From positions 26,720 through 90,719 of the forward strand of contig CAYSQW010000008.1 in assembly GCA_964433135.1 (NCBI GenBank): a DNA stretch of 64,000 bases. Direction: 5' to 3'. The position numbers and the translations under genes are program-made. Of the stretch, positions 1-9,332 are shown in pieces (the first letter of the stretch is position 1; the number at the start of each line of letters is the position of its first letter). The notes under the pieces are model-generated. The model had not been told where the DNA came from. It was given only the letters and a program-made list of their open reading frames with translations, and did no database searches. Origin of the DNA: CAYSQW01 sp964433135 (GTDB lineage Bacteria; Acidobacteriota; Aminicenantia; Aminicenantales; Aminicenantaceae).

Positions 1-1
1 A

Positions 2-466
2 TTGGCCGGAGTGCTGGCGGAAGCCTCCCGGGGATTGGATATCCCCGTCCATAGGGGCGGAACGTATATCTGCATCGAAGGCCCCGCTTTTTCGACCAAG
101 GCGGAATCGAACATCTACCGCTCTTGGGGATGTGATGTGATCGGGATGACCGCCGCCACCGAAGCCAAGTTGTGCCGGGAGGCGGAGATCTGTTACGCGC
201 CCATGAATCTGGTGACGGATTATGATGTTTGGCACGAATCCGAAGAAGCGGTTTCGGTGGAGATGATCATGGGGAATATGAACGCCAACATCCGGAATGC
301 CAAGGCCGTTCTGAAGGCGGCCGTAAAAGCGCTGGGTTCCGGCCGGGAAAAAGAATGCGGCTGCGGGAGCGCTCTCGCCAACTGCATCGTCACCCGGGAA
401 GAGGTTATTCCCCGGGCCACCAAGGAAAAATTACGGGATATCATCGGGAAATACGTCCCGGTATGA
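2..466 (+). CDS. mtnP: S-methyl-5'-thioadenosine phosphorylase, 5' end missing
   Basis: This is the C-terminal part of a purine nucleoside phosphorylase-type enzyme; the gene enters from before base 1. The stretch IEGPAFSTKAES followed by GMTAATEAKLCREAE is typical of the MTAP branch (PNP/MTAP phosphorylase family). That branch cleaves methylthioadenosine with phosphate to adenine and methylthioribose-1-phosphate in methionine and purine salvage. The last 154 codons are present, and a full protein is usually about 270-290 residues. The C-terminus carries a Cys-rich patch (CGCGSALANC), also seen in some MTAPs. The stop lies 14 bp before the PfkB kinase start on the same strand, so co-transcription is likely. 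The related adenosine or inosine phosphorylases cannot be fully excluded without the N-terminal half. Confidence 0.85.
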   Translation: MAGVLAEASRGLDIPVHRGGTYICIEGPAFSTKAESNIYRSWGCDVIGMTAATEAKLCREAEICYAPMNLVTDYDVWHESEEAVSVEMIMGNMNANIRNAKAVLKAAVKALGSGREKECGCGSALANCIVTREEVIPRATKEKLRDIIGKYVPV

Positions 467-480
467 ATAGAGAGGCACAC

Positions 481-1380
481 ATGAGCATGGTTATTGTCGG
501 TTCTTTGGCATTTGATACGATTGAAACTCCCCGGGACAGGCGGGAACGGATCGTCGGCGGTTCGTGCACCTACGCGGCGCTGGCGGCTTCGCTGTTTACA
601 CAACCTGCGATCGTCGCGGCCGTCGGACAGGATTTTCCCGAAGAAATGATTGCCTTCTTCAAGGAGAAAGGCGTGGATGTCGACGGCATCCAGGTCGAAG
701 CGGGAAAAACCTTCCATTGGGAAGGCCGTTACGGCAAGGATCCCAACCAAAGGACGACCATCAAAACGGAGTTGAATGTTTTTCAGGATTTCAAACCCCG
801 CCTCCTGCCGGCTTACCGGAAGGCGGACATCGTGTTCCTGGGCAATATCGATCCCGATCTTCAGGTGGATATCTTGAACCAGGTCGAAAGTCCACGCCTG
901 GTTGCCATGGATTCCATGAATCTCTGGATCCAAACGAAACCCGAAGCTCTGCATGAAGTGATGCGGCGGGTGGATGTCTTTTTCGCCAACGATGAAGAAG
1001 TCAAGATGCTGGCCGGAGAGAACAATCTGATCACGGCGGGGCGGACCCTGCTGGACAAAGGTCTTTCGCTGGTGGTCATCAAGAAGGGTGAGCACGGTGC
1101 CCTCCTGATGACGAAGGACTTCATGTTCGGGCTTCCGGCCTTTCCTTCCGAAAGGGTTTTCGATCCCACCGGAGCAGGAGACAGCTTCGGCGGCGCCTTT
1201 CTGGGATATCTTGATAAAGTGGATTCATTCGAGGAGTCTGATATCAGGAAAGCGGCCGCCATCGGTACGGTCGCGGCTTCGTTCGTGATCGAAGATTTCG
1301 GTATGGAACCGTTCCGATTCCTTTCAGAGCATGAAATGGAAAAGCGGTTGTCGTTTTTTAAGAAATTTGTCTCATTTTAG
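481..1380 (+). CDS. PfkB-family carbohydrate/nucleoside kinase
   Basis: A 299-residue ribokinase-like kinase that transfers the ATP gamma-phosphate to a sugar or nucleoside hydroxyl. The C-terminal PfkB signature DPTGAGDSFGGAF is at residues 228-240, with Asp234 as the expected catalytic base. The N-terminal GGS motif (residues 26-28) corresponds to the first PfkB signature. The start ATG at 481 is chosen because homologous sequence begins there (MSMVIVGSLAFDT); the frame stays open upstream but overlaps the MTAP gene. The substrate is not readable from sequence. Its position directly after MTAP suggests a role in nucleoside or methylthioribose salvage, which is inference only. Tryptophanase follows 37 bp downstream. 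Confidence 0.85.
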   Translation: MSMVIVGSLAFDTIETPRDRRERIVGGSCTYAALAASLFTQPAIVAAVGQDFPEEMIAFFKEKGVDVDGIQVEAGKTFHWEGRYGKDPNQRTTIKTELNVFQDFKPRLLPAYRKADIVFLGNIDPDLQVDILNQVESPRLVAMDSMNLWIQTKPEALHEVMRRVDVFFANDEEVKMLAGENNLITAGRTLLDKGLSLVVIKKGEHGALLMTKDFMFGLPAFPSERVFDPTGAGDSFGGAFLGYLDKVDSFEESDIRKAAAIGTVAASFVIEDFGMEPFRFLSEHEMEKRLSFFKKFVSF

Positions 1381-1417
1381 AGAAGAAGGTGTCCCGGCAC
1401 CTATGAAGGAGATATGA

Positions 1418-2800
1418 ATGAATGATGTGAGAATCCCGGTTGAGCCATATCGGATCAAAGTCGTCGAACGGATCAGCCTGATCCCGCGCGAGGAGCGGGT
1501 TCGGATCCTAACGGAGGCCGGATTCAATATTTTCAACATCCCGGCGGAGAAAGTCTTCATCGATCTTCTCACGGACAGTGGGACTTCCGCCATGAGCGAT
1601 CGTCAGTGGTCCGGGTTGGTCCGGGGAGACGAGTCCTACGCCGGCGCGCGCAGTTTCTTCCGTTTCGAAAGCGCCGTGAAGAACATCTTCGGATTCAAAT
1701 ACGTGATCCCCACCCATCAGGGGCGGGCTTCGGAGCGCATCCTGTTCCAGGCGGCGTTGAAGGAGGGGGATTACGTTCCCAGCAACATCCATTTCGACAC
1801 CACCCACGCCAACATCGCGGTTCGCGGAGCCCATCCCGTCAACCTGGCTGCCGATCCCGCGTACGACCCCAAAACCGTCGCACCCTTCAAGGGGGATATG
1901 GATGTGGATAAACTCGAGGCTTTTATAGCGGAAAAAGGGGTGGATAAAATCCCCTTGGTCATGCTGACCGTAACCAATAACAGCGGCGGAGGACAGCCGG
2001 TCTCGATGGCCAACATCCGCCGCGTCAGCGAAGTCTGCCGGAATCATAAGATCCCCTTTTTCCTGGATGCCTGCCGCTTTGCGGAGAACGCCTATTTCAT
2101 AAAGAGCCGCGAAGAGGGTTACGCCGAGAGAACGATCCCGCAGATCGCCCGCGAAATGTTTTCCTATGCCGACGGCGCCACCATGAGCGCCAAGAAAGAC
2201 GCCCTCGCCAATATAGGAGGTTTCATCGGACTGAATGACGAAACGCTTCGGGATAATCTTCGCAATCTGCTGATCGTCGGTGAAGGTTTTCCCACCTACG
2301 GCGGTCTGGCGGGCCGGGATCTCGAAGCCGTCGCCCGGGGACTGGAAGAGGTGGTGGAAGAATCCTACCTCGAGCACCGTCTCGGGCAGACCCGCTACCT
2401 GGGAGAGCTGCTGACGCAGGCCGGGGTTCCGATCTATCAGCCGGTGGGCGGGCATGCGGTTTACATCCTGGCGGATGAGTTCCTTCCGGATATCCCCCGT
2501 GACCAATATCCCGGATGGGCTCTGACCGTGGCGTTGTACCGTGAAGCCGGGATCCGGGCGGTCGAGATCGGAGGCGTCATGTTCGGCCAAAAGGATGAGA
2601 AGACCGGGAAAGAAATATTCCCGCCTCTCGAGCTGGTTCGCCTGGCGATACCCCGCCGCGTGTACACGGTTTCACACCTGCTCTATGTCGCCGAAGCGCT
2701 GGCGGCGCTTCACAAGGACTCCGGGCGGGTCAAGGGGCTTCGTATCGTATCCCAGGCGCCGCATCTGCGGCATTTCACCGCGCGCCTGGAAGAGGTTTGA
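1418..2800 (+). CDS. tnaA: Tryptophanase (PLP-dependent beta-eliminating lyase)
   Basis: A 460-residue enzyme that splits tryptophan into indole, pyruvate and ammonia. The PLP site SAKKDALANIGG places the Schiff-base lysine at residue 259 or 260. Tryptophanase and tyrosine phenol-lyase are close relatives. Here the motif RAVEIGG replaces the Arg-containing SMERG of tyrosine phenol-lyase, and the C-terminus LRHFTARLEEV has His where tyrosine phenol-lyase has Phe. Both features favour tryptophanase. A strong ribosome site AAGGAG (1406-1411) sits 6 bases before the ATG. No tnaC-like leader peptide is visible. The gene is last in the MTAP-PfkB-tnaA run and converges on the next gene with a 6-bp gap. 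Confidence 0.9.
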   Translation: MNDVRIPVEPYRIKVVERISLIPREERVRILTEAGFNIFNIPAEKVFIDLLTDSGTSAMSDRQWSGLVRGDESYAGARSFFRFESAVKNIFGFKYVIPTHQGRASERILFQAALKEGDYVPSNIHFDTTHANIAVRGAHPVNLAADPAYDPKTVAPFKGDMDVDKLEAFIAEKGVDKIPLVMLTVTNNSGGGQPVSMANIRRVSEVCRNHKIPFFLDACRFAENAYFIKSREEGYAERTIPQIAREMFSYADGATMSAKKDALANIGGFIGLNDETLRDNLRNLLIVGEGFPTYGGLAGRDLEAVARGLEEVVEESYLEHRLGQTRYLGELLTQAGVPIYQPVGGHAVYILADEFLPDIPRDQYPGWALTVALYREAGIRAVEIGGVMFGQKDEKTGKEIFPPLELVRLAIPRRVYTVSHLLYVAEALAALHKDSGRVKGLRIVSQAPHLRHFTARLEEV

Positions 2801-2806
2801 TGTTTT

Positions 2807-3166
2807 TTACTTGATGCGGGAAAACCACATCAAGGGCAGCCAGAGCTGGTGGCCGTAGGGGATCTTCTTGTGGTTGACCAGGACTTCGGTCGTGTCCCAG
2901 TCGTGGACCAGATTGAAGAGGGCGAACAGCTCTTCGACCTCTTTTGACGTGTAGGTTGCGGTGTGGCGGATCCATTCGCCGTCGCCTTTTTCCGTATATG
3001 AAGGATTTCTCCGGGCAAGGTCCACGGCTTTCTCATAGTTGGGAGACGTTTTGAAGCCGAATTCCAGCGTGATCTTGAATTGCTTCGCTTGGGTGCTGGG
3101 GTGAAGGATCGTGTCCAGTTTTTCTTTTCCGGCTTCATCCGGCCCGCTGGTTTTAAATTCCGCCAT
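2807..3166 (-). CDS. Small hypothetical protein
   Basis: A 119-residue protein that I do not recognise. It has no signal peptide or membrane segment. It is rich in charged and aromatic residues, with a C-terminal run HQLWLPLMWFSR. The start ATG at 3166 is preceded by a GAGG ribosome site. It is convergent with tnaA (6-bp gap). It could be a single-gene unit or be read with the glycosyltransferase upstream on the same strand (107-bp gap). The amino acid composition is that of a real soluble protein, unlike the overlapping Arg/Ser-rich frames. Confidence 0.6.
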   Translation of the reverse strand: MAEFKTSGPDEAGKEKLDTILHPSTQAKQFKITLEFGFKTSPNYEKAVDLARRNPSYTEKGDGEWIRHTATYTSKEVEELFALFNLVHDWDTTEVLVNHKKIPYGHQLWLPLMWFSRIK

Positions 3167-3273
3167 GACTGCCTCGCTTTGCCTTAATTGTGATGCTCTC
3201 GATATTCCGGCTGAAAAGCGCCGTCTTCCCGAGGGGCGCCAAGGGTTTTTTCAGCCGTTTTGAGTTTCCGTAT

Positions 3274-4524
3274 TCAATCCGAGATGATCGATCTGTAAAC
3301 ATCTTCTCTGAAATCTTCTTTTTCCATCCGGCCGGCTATCTGCTTCGCTTTCTCTTTAAAGGAACGATTATTCAGCAGCTCCAGAATTTTCGGCTCGAGA
3401 TTTTTCGTGGTAATTTTACCTATTTTTACCCCTTTTGGTCCAGCCCCCATGGCATAAATAATTTTATCCCATACGAATTGGTCGATGATGTGCGGGATGA
3501 TCAGTGTGGCGCATCCATGTTTCAAGGCCAGGTGCGTCGTCCCCGCGCCTCCATGATGAATGACTCCGTATATTTTAGGGAAGATCCGGTCATAAGGGAT
3601 CCGGGAAACGAAATGCAGTCGTTCCGCGTCGAATCGATCCGGCTTGATCAATCCGCCGGCTGCGGTGTTGATGATCGCGGGAATGTTGTTTCTTTCCAGT
3701 ATTTCAAGGATGATCCGCGTTTTTTCCTCCGGGTCGGGATTCAACATGCTGCCGAAGGTGATGAAAAGAATTCGACTGTGTTTTTCTAAAAAAACATCCA
3801 ATTCTATGTCGGGCCGCAGGCTGACGGATTTTTCCCTTTCGAGAAATCCCAGGACTTTAAGGCTCTCATTCCATTCGGCCGGTCTGGAAAAAAGCGAAGG
3901 GGAAATGGTGTAGATCGCCTTGTTCGAAAAATAGGCGTCCTTTATTTGTTTGCGGGTGATTTGGCCTTTGAGATTCAGCCATTTTATCGATATCATCAGC
4001 GTCGTGACGGTTCCGAAATTCGCGAGGGAAAAGGTCAGTTTATTGAGAAAAGAGCCGAAATTGCTGTTGAACGCGACATGGGTATGATGTTTCACATAGT
4101 GCATGTAAGGCAGAGGGCTGATCAAAGTCGTCTTCCCTCTGTTTTCGACTCCCCAGATTATGGGGCAAAACGCCTTCCCGTTGTGCACGATTCTGTCGGG
4201 GTTTTCACTTTCGATCAGCTCATACTGCCGGTGGACTAATTCCTTGTTGACCGCCTTGGAGTTTTTTGCCAGCTTCACATTGGCGAGGAATTTTTTGAAT
4301 CCCGAGCCGCCGCCCAGCGCCGCTTTTCCGTCATCGCTGTCCAACATCTCAATAAACTTTTTCCCCAATGAAGCGAATTCCAGGTTTGAATTTTTCGCAA
4401 GCTCCCTGAACTGTTCCGGGAAAGCGCAGATCACGCCATGTCCTTTTTCCTTCAGGAGTTCTCCAATCGCCAAAAAAGGCTCCATGTCCCCGCGGGTTCC
4501 GATGGACATTAAAAGGACCTTCAT
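3274..4524 (-). CDS. GT1-type glycosyltransferase (UGT/YjiC-like)
   Basis: A 416-residue GT-B glycosyltransferase. The N-terminus MKVLLMSIGTRGDMEPFLAIG matches the sterol/macrolide glucosyltransferase-like family (GT1/GT28 fold). The C-terminal donor-binding motif HHGGAGTTHLALKHG, followed by a PHIIDQFVWD stretch, binds the UDP-sugar. Such enzymes glycosylate lipids or small hydrophobic acceptors at the cytoplasmic membrane; the acceptor here is unknown. It lies 22 bp after the DUF3788 gene on the same strand, so the two form a likely operon. The base composition looks lower in GC than the surrounding genes, a possible sign of transfer. Confidence 0.85.
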   Translation of the reverse strand: MKVLLMSIGTRGDMEPFLAIGELLKEKGHGVICAFPEQFRELAKNSNLEFASLGKKFIEMLDSDDGKAALGGGSGFKKFLANVKLAKNSKAVNKELVHRQYELIESENPDRIVHNGKAFCPIIWGVENRGKTTLISPLPYMHYVKHHTHVAFNSNFGSFLNKLTFSLANFGTVTTLMISIKWLNLKGQITRKQIKDAYFSNKAIYTISPSLFSRPAEWNESLKVLGFLEREKSVSLRPDIELDVFLEKHSRILFITFGSMLNPDPEEKTRIILEILERNNIPAIINTAAGGLIKPDRFDAERLHFVSRIPYDRIFPKIYGVIHHGGAGTTHLALKHGCATLIIPHIIDQFVWDKIIYAMGAGPKGVKIGKITTKNLEPKILELLNNRSFKEKAKQIAGRMEKEDFREDVYRSIISD

Positions 4525-4546
4525 CCGTTTATTCCTCGATCGGTTC

Positions 4547-4969
4547 CTATTTTGTGCTTAATTTGATCTCGATGAGCGATTTTACATTCTCCACGTCATC
4601 CTCACTCTGAATTTGGACCGTTATGCCGCGGATTTTCCCGTATCTTTTTCCGTTCTTGAAGGAATCCTTGAGTGAATCTGAAATATCCCCGGCCATGATC
4701 GCGGGTTCGGTTTTATCGCCGAAATAGAAGGTGATTGTGAAAGCATCTTTCATGACGGAAAGCCAGAATATGGTTTTCGACTTTCTGGCCGTTTTCAGCA
4801 GCCAGCTTTTCCCATCATTATAATATCTCCACGTACTTATGAAATCCGGATGATGGTTGTGGATGTGCCCGAAAATCGTTTTCCAATGAATTCCGGATTC
4901 CCCGATATGCGAGAATATGATCTCCTCGGTCGGGAATTGTTCCTTGTCGTCTAAAAGAGGTTTGTCCAT
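4547..4969 (-). CDS. DUF3788-family protein
   Basis: A 140-residue soluble protein resembling DUF3788: an N-terminal W-containing segment, WRYYNDGKSWLLK in the middle, FWLSVMKDAFTITFYFG, and a C-terminal IQSEDDVENVKSLIEIKL. Family members have no established function; they are small cytoplasmic proteins often encoded singly. The GGGGAGACG ribosome site lies just before the ATG at 4969. It is the first gene of a probable two-gene unit with the glycosyltransferase. Family assignment is by pattern recognition only. Confidence 0.7.
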   Translation of the reverse strand: MDKPLLDDKEQFPTEEIIFSHIGESGIHWKTIFGHIHNHHPDFISTWRYYNDGKSWLLKTARKSKTIFWLSVMKDAFTITFYFGDKTEPAIMAGDISDSLKDSFKNGKRYGKIRGITVQIQSEDDVENVKSLIEIKLSTK

Positions 4970-5212
4970 TCTTCGTCTCCCCCATGAAACGTCATGTTTC
5001 CCTCTCTACATCCGGCGTGCTGTCTTTGATGCAAATCCCCCGGCATCAATGCCGCATAAGATGTGAATCCATCAAATAATCCTGCAAAACCACGGTATTA
5101 TCCTAATATTGTCTTTGCTGTTTTGCAAACCGGGCAAGGGATGGTTTAGATGTTGTTCCGCCGAACAGGTTTACTGCCTCCTGTGCGGTTGAGCCGGGAG
5201 AATTCTCAAACG

Positions 5213-5962
5213 TCATCCGGATTGCATTTTTTCGGTCCGGCCGCTCCGCAGCCACTCAGCCCAATCAGGGCGGCCGTTTCGGTTTGCCGCGTTTGCTGCG
5301 GACTCCCAATCATACGGCACGGCACGATCGTTGATGGACCAACCGAATTCGCTTCGGGAGATTATGGAATAGCGCGCATGCGGGGCGCCGGTTTCCATGA
5401 CGTGCGGATGCGGCAGATTATCCCAATAAGCGGGCAAGCCGACGCTCCCCGGATTAACCACAGTTCGACCGCCTGGGAGGAGCATGGTTCGGGGAACGTG
5501 ATCGTGTCCGCAAAGGATCAACGAGGATGCGATCTCACCGACGACCGAAGCCACTTCTTTTGAATTTCGAAGATGAACACCCGTGCGGTCGACATCCCAC
5601 AGAAGATAGGACGTGTCGGAATCGGGGGAACCGTGAAACAGAAAAGCGGGGCCGAACACCATGGTCGGTTTCAGGGAGCGAAGCCATTCCATATGAGCCG
5701 GCTGGAGCTGATGCCTGACGAAATCCAGCGTGTCTGAAATCGGAGTGCGGCTGTCCGTGATGATGCGGTCTTCATTTCCCCGGACCGTCGGGAATTCTCT
5801 CCCGAATAGAATTTTGGCCGTCCCGAGCGGATCCAGGGGGCCGTAGAAAACATCACCCAGGTTGACGACCTCCGTGATATGCGCTCGATCGATCTCATCG
5901 AGCACGGCTTCGAGAGCCCAGCGATTACCGTGGATGTCGGAAATAACCGCCATGCGTTCCAA
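5213..5962 (-). CDS. Calcineurin-like metallophosphoesterase (YfcE/MJ0936 type)
   Basis: A 249-residue binuclear metallophosphoesterase. The metal-ligand motifs appear in the usual order: DIHGN (Asp9, His11), GDVFYG, GNED, GHDH and NPGSVG. This set is typical of small cytoplasmic phosphodiesterases or phosphatases related to YfcE; the natural substrate is unknown. The start is taken as TTG at 5962 because GGAGGGAG lies about 8 bases upstream; the internal ATG at 5953 would sit too far from that site but is still possible. It lies 56 bp downstream of the M1-like peptidase on the same strand. Confidence 0.85.
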   Translation of the reverse strand: MERMAVISDIHGNRWALEAVLDEIDRAHITEVVNLGDVFYGPLDPLGTAKILFGREFPTVRGNEDRIITDSRTPISDTLDFVRHQLQPAHMEWLRSLKPTMVFGPAFLFHGSPDSDTSYLLWDVDRTGVHLRNSKEVASVVGEIASSLILCGHDHVPRTMLLPGGRTVVNPGSVGLPAYWDNLPHPHVMETGAPHARYSIISRSEFGWSINDRAVPYDWESAANAANRNGRPDWAEWLRSGRTEKMQSG

Positions 5963-6018
5963 TTATTCTTCTCCCTCCTAAAAAATATCCTCATTGCGTC
6001 CGGTTGTCGAAACCATCA

Positions 6019-7365
6019 TCAATATGTCCGCAGCAGTTCCGCGAACCAATCGGATGTTTCTTGTCCTTCCGACTGCATGAGAAGCTCGAGAAACCGGTTG
6101 GTGGAATCCATGTTTTTATCGATCAGCACGCGGCATAGGGCGATGAATCGGGCTCTCCCGATTTTCGCTTCCAATTTGCTCAACAGCAGAGGCGCCTTGT
6201 CGTACAGCACCGCGCTTGCGGAATCCGAGGTGTTCCGGTCGAATCCCCATACCGGCGGCGTCCCTTCCAGCGACTCCGCTTTGGTTTTCAACCGCGCCGT
6301 GAACGCGTCCTCTCCGAAAACCTCCCGAACGACCATAAGCGCGCTGTATTCCGCGAATCCTTCATTCAGCCAATCCTCCCAGGAATTCGTCCCGGCCTTG
6401 AACCACCACAGGTGCGCCAGCTCATGGGCGAAATATCGGTGGTAGTGCTCATTTCGTTCCAGGTAATCGTCCGGGTTGAACCCGCCCAGAAACACGCCGC
6501 CGATGCGGGCGTAACCGCCGCCTTTTCGCCTTTTGGATTCAACCAGGGTGATGTTCTGGCTTTTGCTTCCGAACCACCCGTTGAAATTTGTGATGATCGA
6601 AGTGAGATCACCCTGCATCCTGGTGAGAAGAGTATCCGTGAGATCGTGATGATAGATGGAGATCACATCATCGGCGATTTGCCGCTGTTTGAGCTCCATG
6701 TCTTCTGAGGCGCACACCACGATGTCATTGGTCGGGGTGTCGTTTTCGATCTTCCATCCGGCATCAGATCTATTGACTTCGCCCATCCCGAAAACACGGT
6801 AAGAGGGATCGATTTCGATCTCCAGGTCGTAGGTGAAGAGCGTTATCTCCGGATGATAGGGGAACCAGGGGTAATACAGACCCATCTCCGTCCATTCCCC
6901 GCTGATCGTATTGGCGAAATACGCCGGAAGCTCAGAAAGCTCTCCACCGTATGAAAAGGCGATCTCTATCGTTTCGGCTTGGGAAAAAGCATCTTTATCC
7001 ATGATGAGTTTTGCCGCTGCCGGCAGAAAGCGGTTGTCCGACGTGGTGGTGCCTTGGATAAGATCCTGAGTCTTGTTTAAAGCGAAGGACCGGATGTCCA
7101 ATCCCTTATCCAAATAGAAGAACATCTCTCCGGGAAGATCTTCCGGATCGGCGATGAAAAGCGTCCCTTCGACGTCGATAACGCGGCTTAACGGATCGAT
7201 TTTCAGTTTGATGTCGTAGTGAGGGTATTCATGAACCCGTTTCGGGATCGGATCGGAGCGGCGGCATGAAGCCGTCAGGAAAAGAAACAAACTCAATAGG
7301 CAGATCGTTTTTTTCATGACAATGGTCTTTTTGAAGATTTCAGGTGATTTCATGTGTCGTTGCAT
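6019..7365 (-). CDS. Exported M1-like (gluzincin) peptidase, lipoprotein
   Basis: A 448-residue protein with a lipoprotein signal. MKKTICLLSLFLFLTASC begins at residue 17, with the lipobox Cys in LTASC. The zinc site HELAHLWW starts at residue 314, followed by the downstream Glu in WLNEGFAEY, as in M1 aminopeptidases (gluzincin HEXXH...E). The N-terminal half is beta-rich, as in M1 domain I. The gene is shorter than full M1 enzymes and lacks the long helical C-terminal domain. ATG 7365 has a GGGGAG-like ribosome site; ATG 7317 would start exactly at the signal peptide but has no clear site. It is probably anchored to the outer or inner membrane and degrades peptides. A second lipoprotein of this kind lies at 57363-58835. 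Confidence 0.8.
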   Translation of the reverse strand: MQRHMKSPEIFKKTIVMKKTICLLSLFLFLTASCRRSDPIPKRVHEYPHYDIKLKIDPLSRVIDVEGTLFIADPEDLPGEMFFYLDKGLDIRSFALNKTQDLIQGTTTSDNRFLPAAAKLIMDKDAFSQAETIEIAFSYGGELSELPAYFANTISGEWTEMGLYYPWFPYHPEITLFTYDLEIEIDPSYRVFGMGEVNRSDAGWKIENDTPTNDIVVCASEDMELKQRQIADDVISIYHHDLTDTLLTRMQGDLTSIITNFNGWFGSKSQNITLVESKRRKGGGYARIGGVFLGGFNPDDYLERNEHYHRYFAHELAHLWWFKAGTNSWEDWLNEGFAEYSALMVVREVFGEDAFTARLKTKAESLEGTPPVWGFDRNTSDSASAVLYDKAPLLLSKLEAKIGRARFIALCRVLIDKNMDSTNRFLELLMQSEGQETSDWFAELLRTY

Positions 7366-7473
7366 GGTCTCTGTATCTCCCCGTCAAAGAACGGCACGCT
7401 GTATATATTATTTATTATGCGGTTTCGTTGAAAGGCCCGGATGAAAATATTTTCAAACGGACGCCTGATACCC

Positions 7474-8610
7474 CTAGGATTTTGAGGGGGAAACCCGCGC
7501 CGAAACACTCCCGCCGGGATCAACCGCGATCCACGCCCCGGTCCAGATCATGCCTCCGGCGTCTTCCCCTGTTACGGTCTCTGGATATTCTCCTCCGCTC
7601 TCGATCTCGGCCGTTTCTCCGTAAAACTTCGCCAGCCAGATCAGGGCGCCCCCGGAGCGGTTCGTCAGCACGGTTTCTCCCCGGCCGTTGTGCCGTATGT
7701 CGACGCGGTTCCCGCGTACGGGCAGGGATCGGAGTTCGGCCCATTCCGTTTCACCCGTTAGACGGGAGAGCGTTGCGATCCCGTCCTCTCTCTCCACCGG
7801 TTCCATGCCCATCATCCCCTGCACCAGGGCTCCGATAAGCGCGAAGCTCACCTCGGGATATTCCCGGCGTTTCATGGACGGATCGCTCAATTTCAGGATC
7901 ATCCGATAGGCGTCTTCATGAGCTCCGTAGCGGCAATAGATCTCCGGGAGATGGGAGGCGATCTCGATATTCGGCATCGGCCCCTCGAGCAGGTACCGAA
8001 GCGTTTTCGCCATCTTTTCCCGCGAATGCAGCGCGTCGTTGTACAGGAGGTAGGCCTGCATCCAGCCGCCGTCCCCGTATGTGCCGTCGGTCAGCCTGAG
8101 GGAACGGAAGCGCCCCGCCGCTCCATCCTAGAAATGGGATGTGATGAACCGGATCACCTCTTTTTCTTTTTGCTGATAAACACGGGATTGCTCGTGATCC
8201 CCCCGCAGGGTAAGAATCCATGAATACGACCGGTAGGCCGCCGCCTGAAAAGCCAGCAGATCCACACCGATTTGGGTCTTTCCGGGCTCGCCCTCTCATG
8301 ATAGCTGGGGATGCCGCGGCAGTATTGATAGGCGTCTTCGGGATCGTACCTTTCCCGGTTCATGAAGCGCTTCCGGGTCGGGATTTTCTCCAATGAAAGG
8401 TCCCACCGGTCGACATAATCTTTGACCGTCCGCGCATAGAAGTGGAGGAAGACCGGGTCTTTTAGGTAGGACGTATCTCTCGTCCAGAGCAGCATGCGCC
8501 GGCATGCGACCAGTACATCGAAATTGGCCGGAAGGTTGTACCAGAATTCCTTGTCGTTCCGTATTCAAAACCGCAAGTTCAACGTCTCCTTTCCGGAAAT
8601 ATAAGGAATT
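7474..8610 (-). pseudogene. Decayed (alpha/alpha)6 glycosidase-like gene
   Basis: The fragments form one protein only if the frame is changed. The 5' part reads KEFWYNLPANFDVLVAC, then RDTSYLKDPVFLHFYARTV, in one frame to about 8300. It continues in another frame from GEPGKTQIGVDLLAFQAAA to the stop at 7474. An in-frame TAG interrupts the second part at 8128-8130 (after FITSHF), and a TGA lies in the 5' frame near 8560. The repeated helical segments, the EYPEVSFALIGALVQG stretch and the C-terminal beta-like tail resemble six-hairpin glycoside hydrolases; I cannot name the family. The N-terminal part is absent. One frameshift plus two stops argues for decay rather than a single sequencing error. 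Confidence 0.65.
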
Positions 8611-8794
8611 GCTTATATACTGCTTGAAATCCGTTCCGGATGTTTTTAAGATATTGGTATGATAGGTAGGGATTTTCTTGCGGTTTCACCTTATTCTTTT
8701 TACGTATAGGAAAGAGGCCGTATCTGGAGCGTCATGCCGTGTTTGAAAAGTCCTGTTTATTTCAGAGGCGCACTACCGGAACAAGGAGGATGAT

Positions 8795-9112
8795 ATGTCT
8801 CGATACATGATCGCTTATCTCGGCGGTGACAAGCCGACCAATCCGGAGGAGGGGATGCGGCACAAATCGCAATATCTCGCCTGGCTTTCCTCTCTGGGCG
8901 ATGCGGCCGTCAGCCCCGCCAATCCGCTCGTGCATACGAAAACCGTGCATCCCGACGGCACCATTAACCCCGGAAGCATTACGTCCATGTCCGGTTTTAC
9001 CATAATTGAAGCCGATTCCCTGGAGGCGGCCCTGTCGATGGCAAAGAACTGTCCTTTTCTTGAAATCGGCGGTTCACTCGAAGTGTCGGAATTGATAAAG
9101 ATGCCGGATTGA
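8795..9112 (+). CDS. YCII-related domain protein
   Basis: A 105-residue protein of the YCII/DGPF superfamily (dimeric alpha-beta barrel fold). The N-terminal MSRYMIAYLGGD is followed by a central TVHPDGTINPGS and the C-terminal EADSLEAALSMAKNCPFLE, which is the usual YCII order. Members are small cytoplasmic proteins, sometimes found next to ECF sigma factors, with mostly unknown function. A strong ribosome site AAGGAGGA precedes the ATG. It stands alone, between the decayed glycosidase gene upstream (opposite strand) and the RAYT unit downstream. Confidence 0.8.
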   Translation: MSRYMIAYLGGDKPTNPEEGMRHKSQYLAWLSSLGDAAVSPANPLVHTKTVHPDGTINPGSITSMSGFTIIEADSLEAALSMAKNCPFLEIGGSLEVSELIKMPD

Positions 9113-9128
9113 AAATAGAAGTTTTGCG

Positions 9129-9146
9129 GCCAGTCTGACCTATCTC
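9129..9146 (+). repeat. Left inverted repeat of RAYT unit
   Basis: 18 bases, GCCAGTCTGACCTATCTC, exactly complementary in inverse order to 10187-10204. Confidence 0.85.
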
Positions 9147-9332
9147 TCTTATAAATAGCAACTTATAAATATCTCTCTGGAGAAGAAATTCCTTAGAGCC
9201 CATTTTTGAAGTTTAAGAAAATGGCCTCCCCATAAATCAGTCAGGGGTGTTCATGGATTGCATGACATGATTATTAATTTTCTACCTTGAATTCTTACAA
9301 ATTCTCACTTTATTTGAAATGAGTATCTTTCA

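Noticed and set aside
1508..2590. Long antisense open frame across tnaA (minus strand); similar ones lie across iorA (22025-23668), the SLC13 gene (46366-47481) and the alcohol dehydrogenase (51501-52559).
   Set aside because: They mirror genes with clear family motifs on the other strand, and their composition (His-, Arg- and Asp-rich, no hydrophobic core) is that of reverse-complement frames kept open by codon bias.
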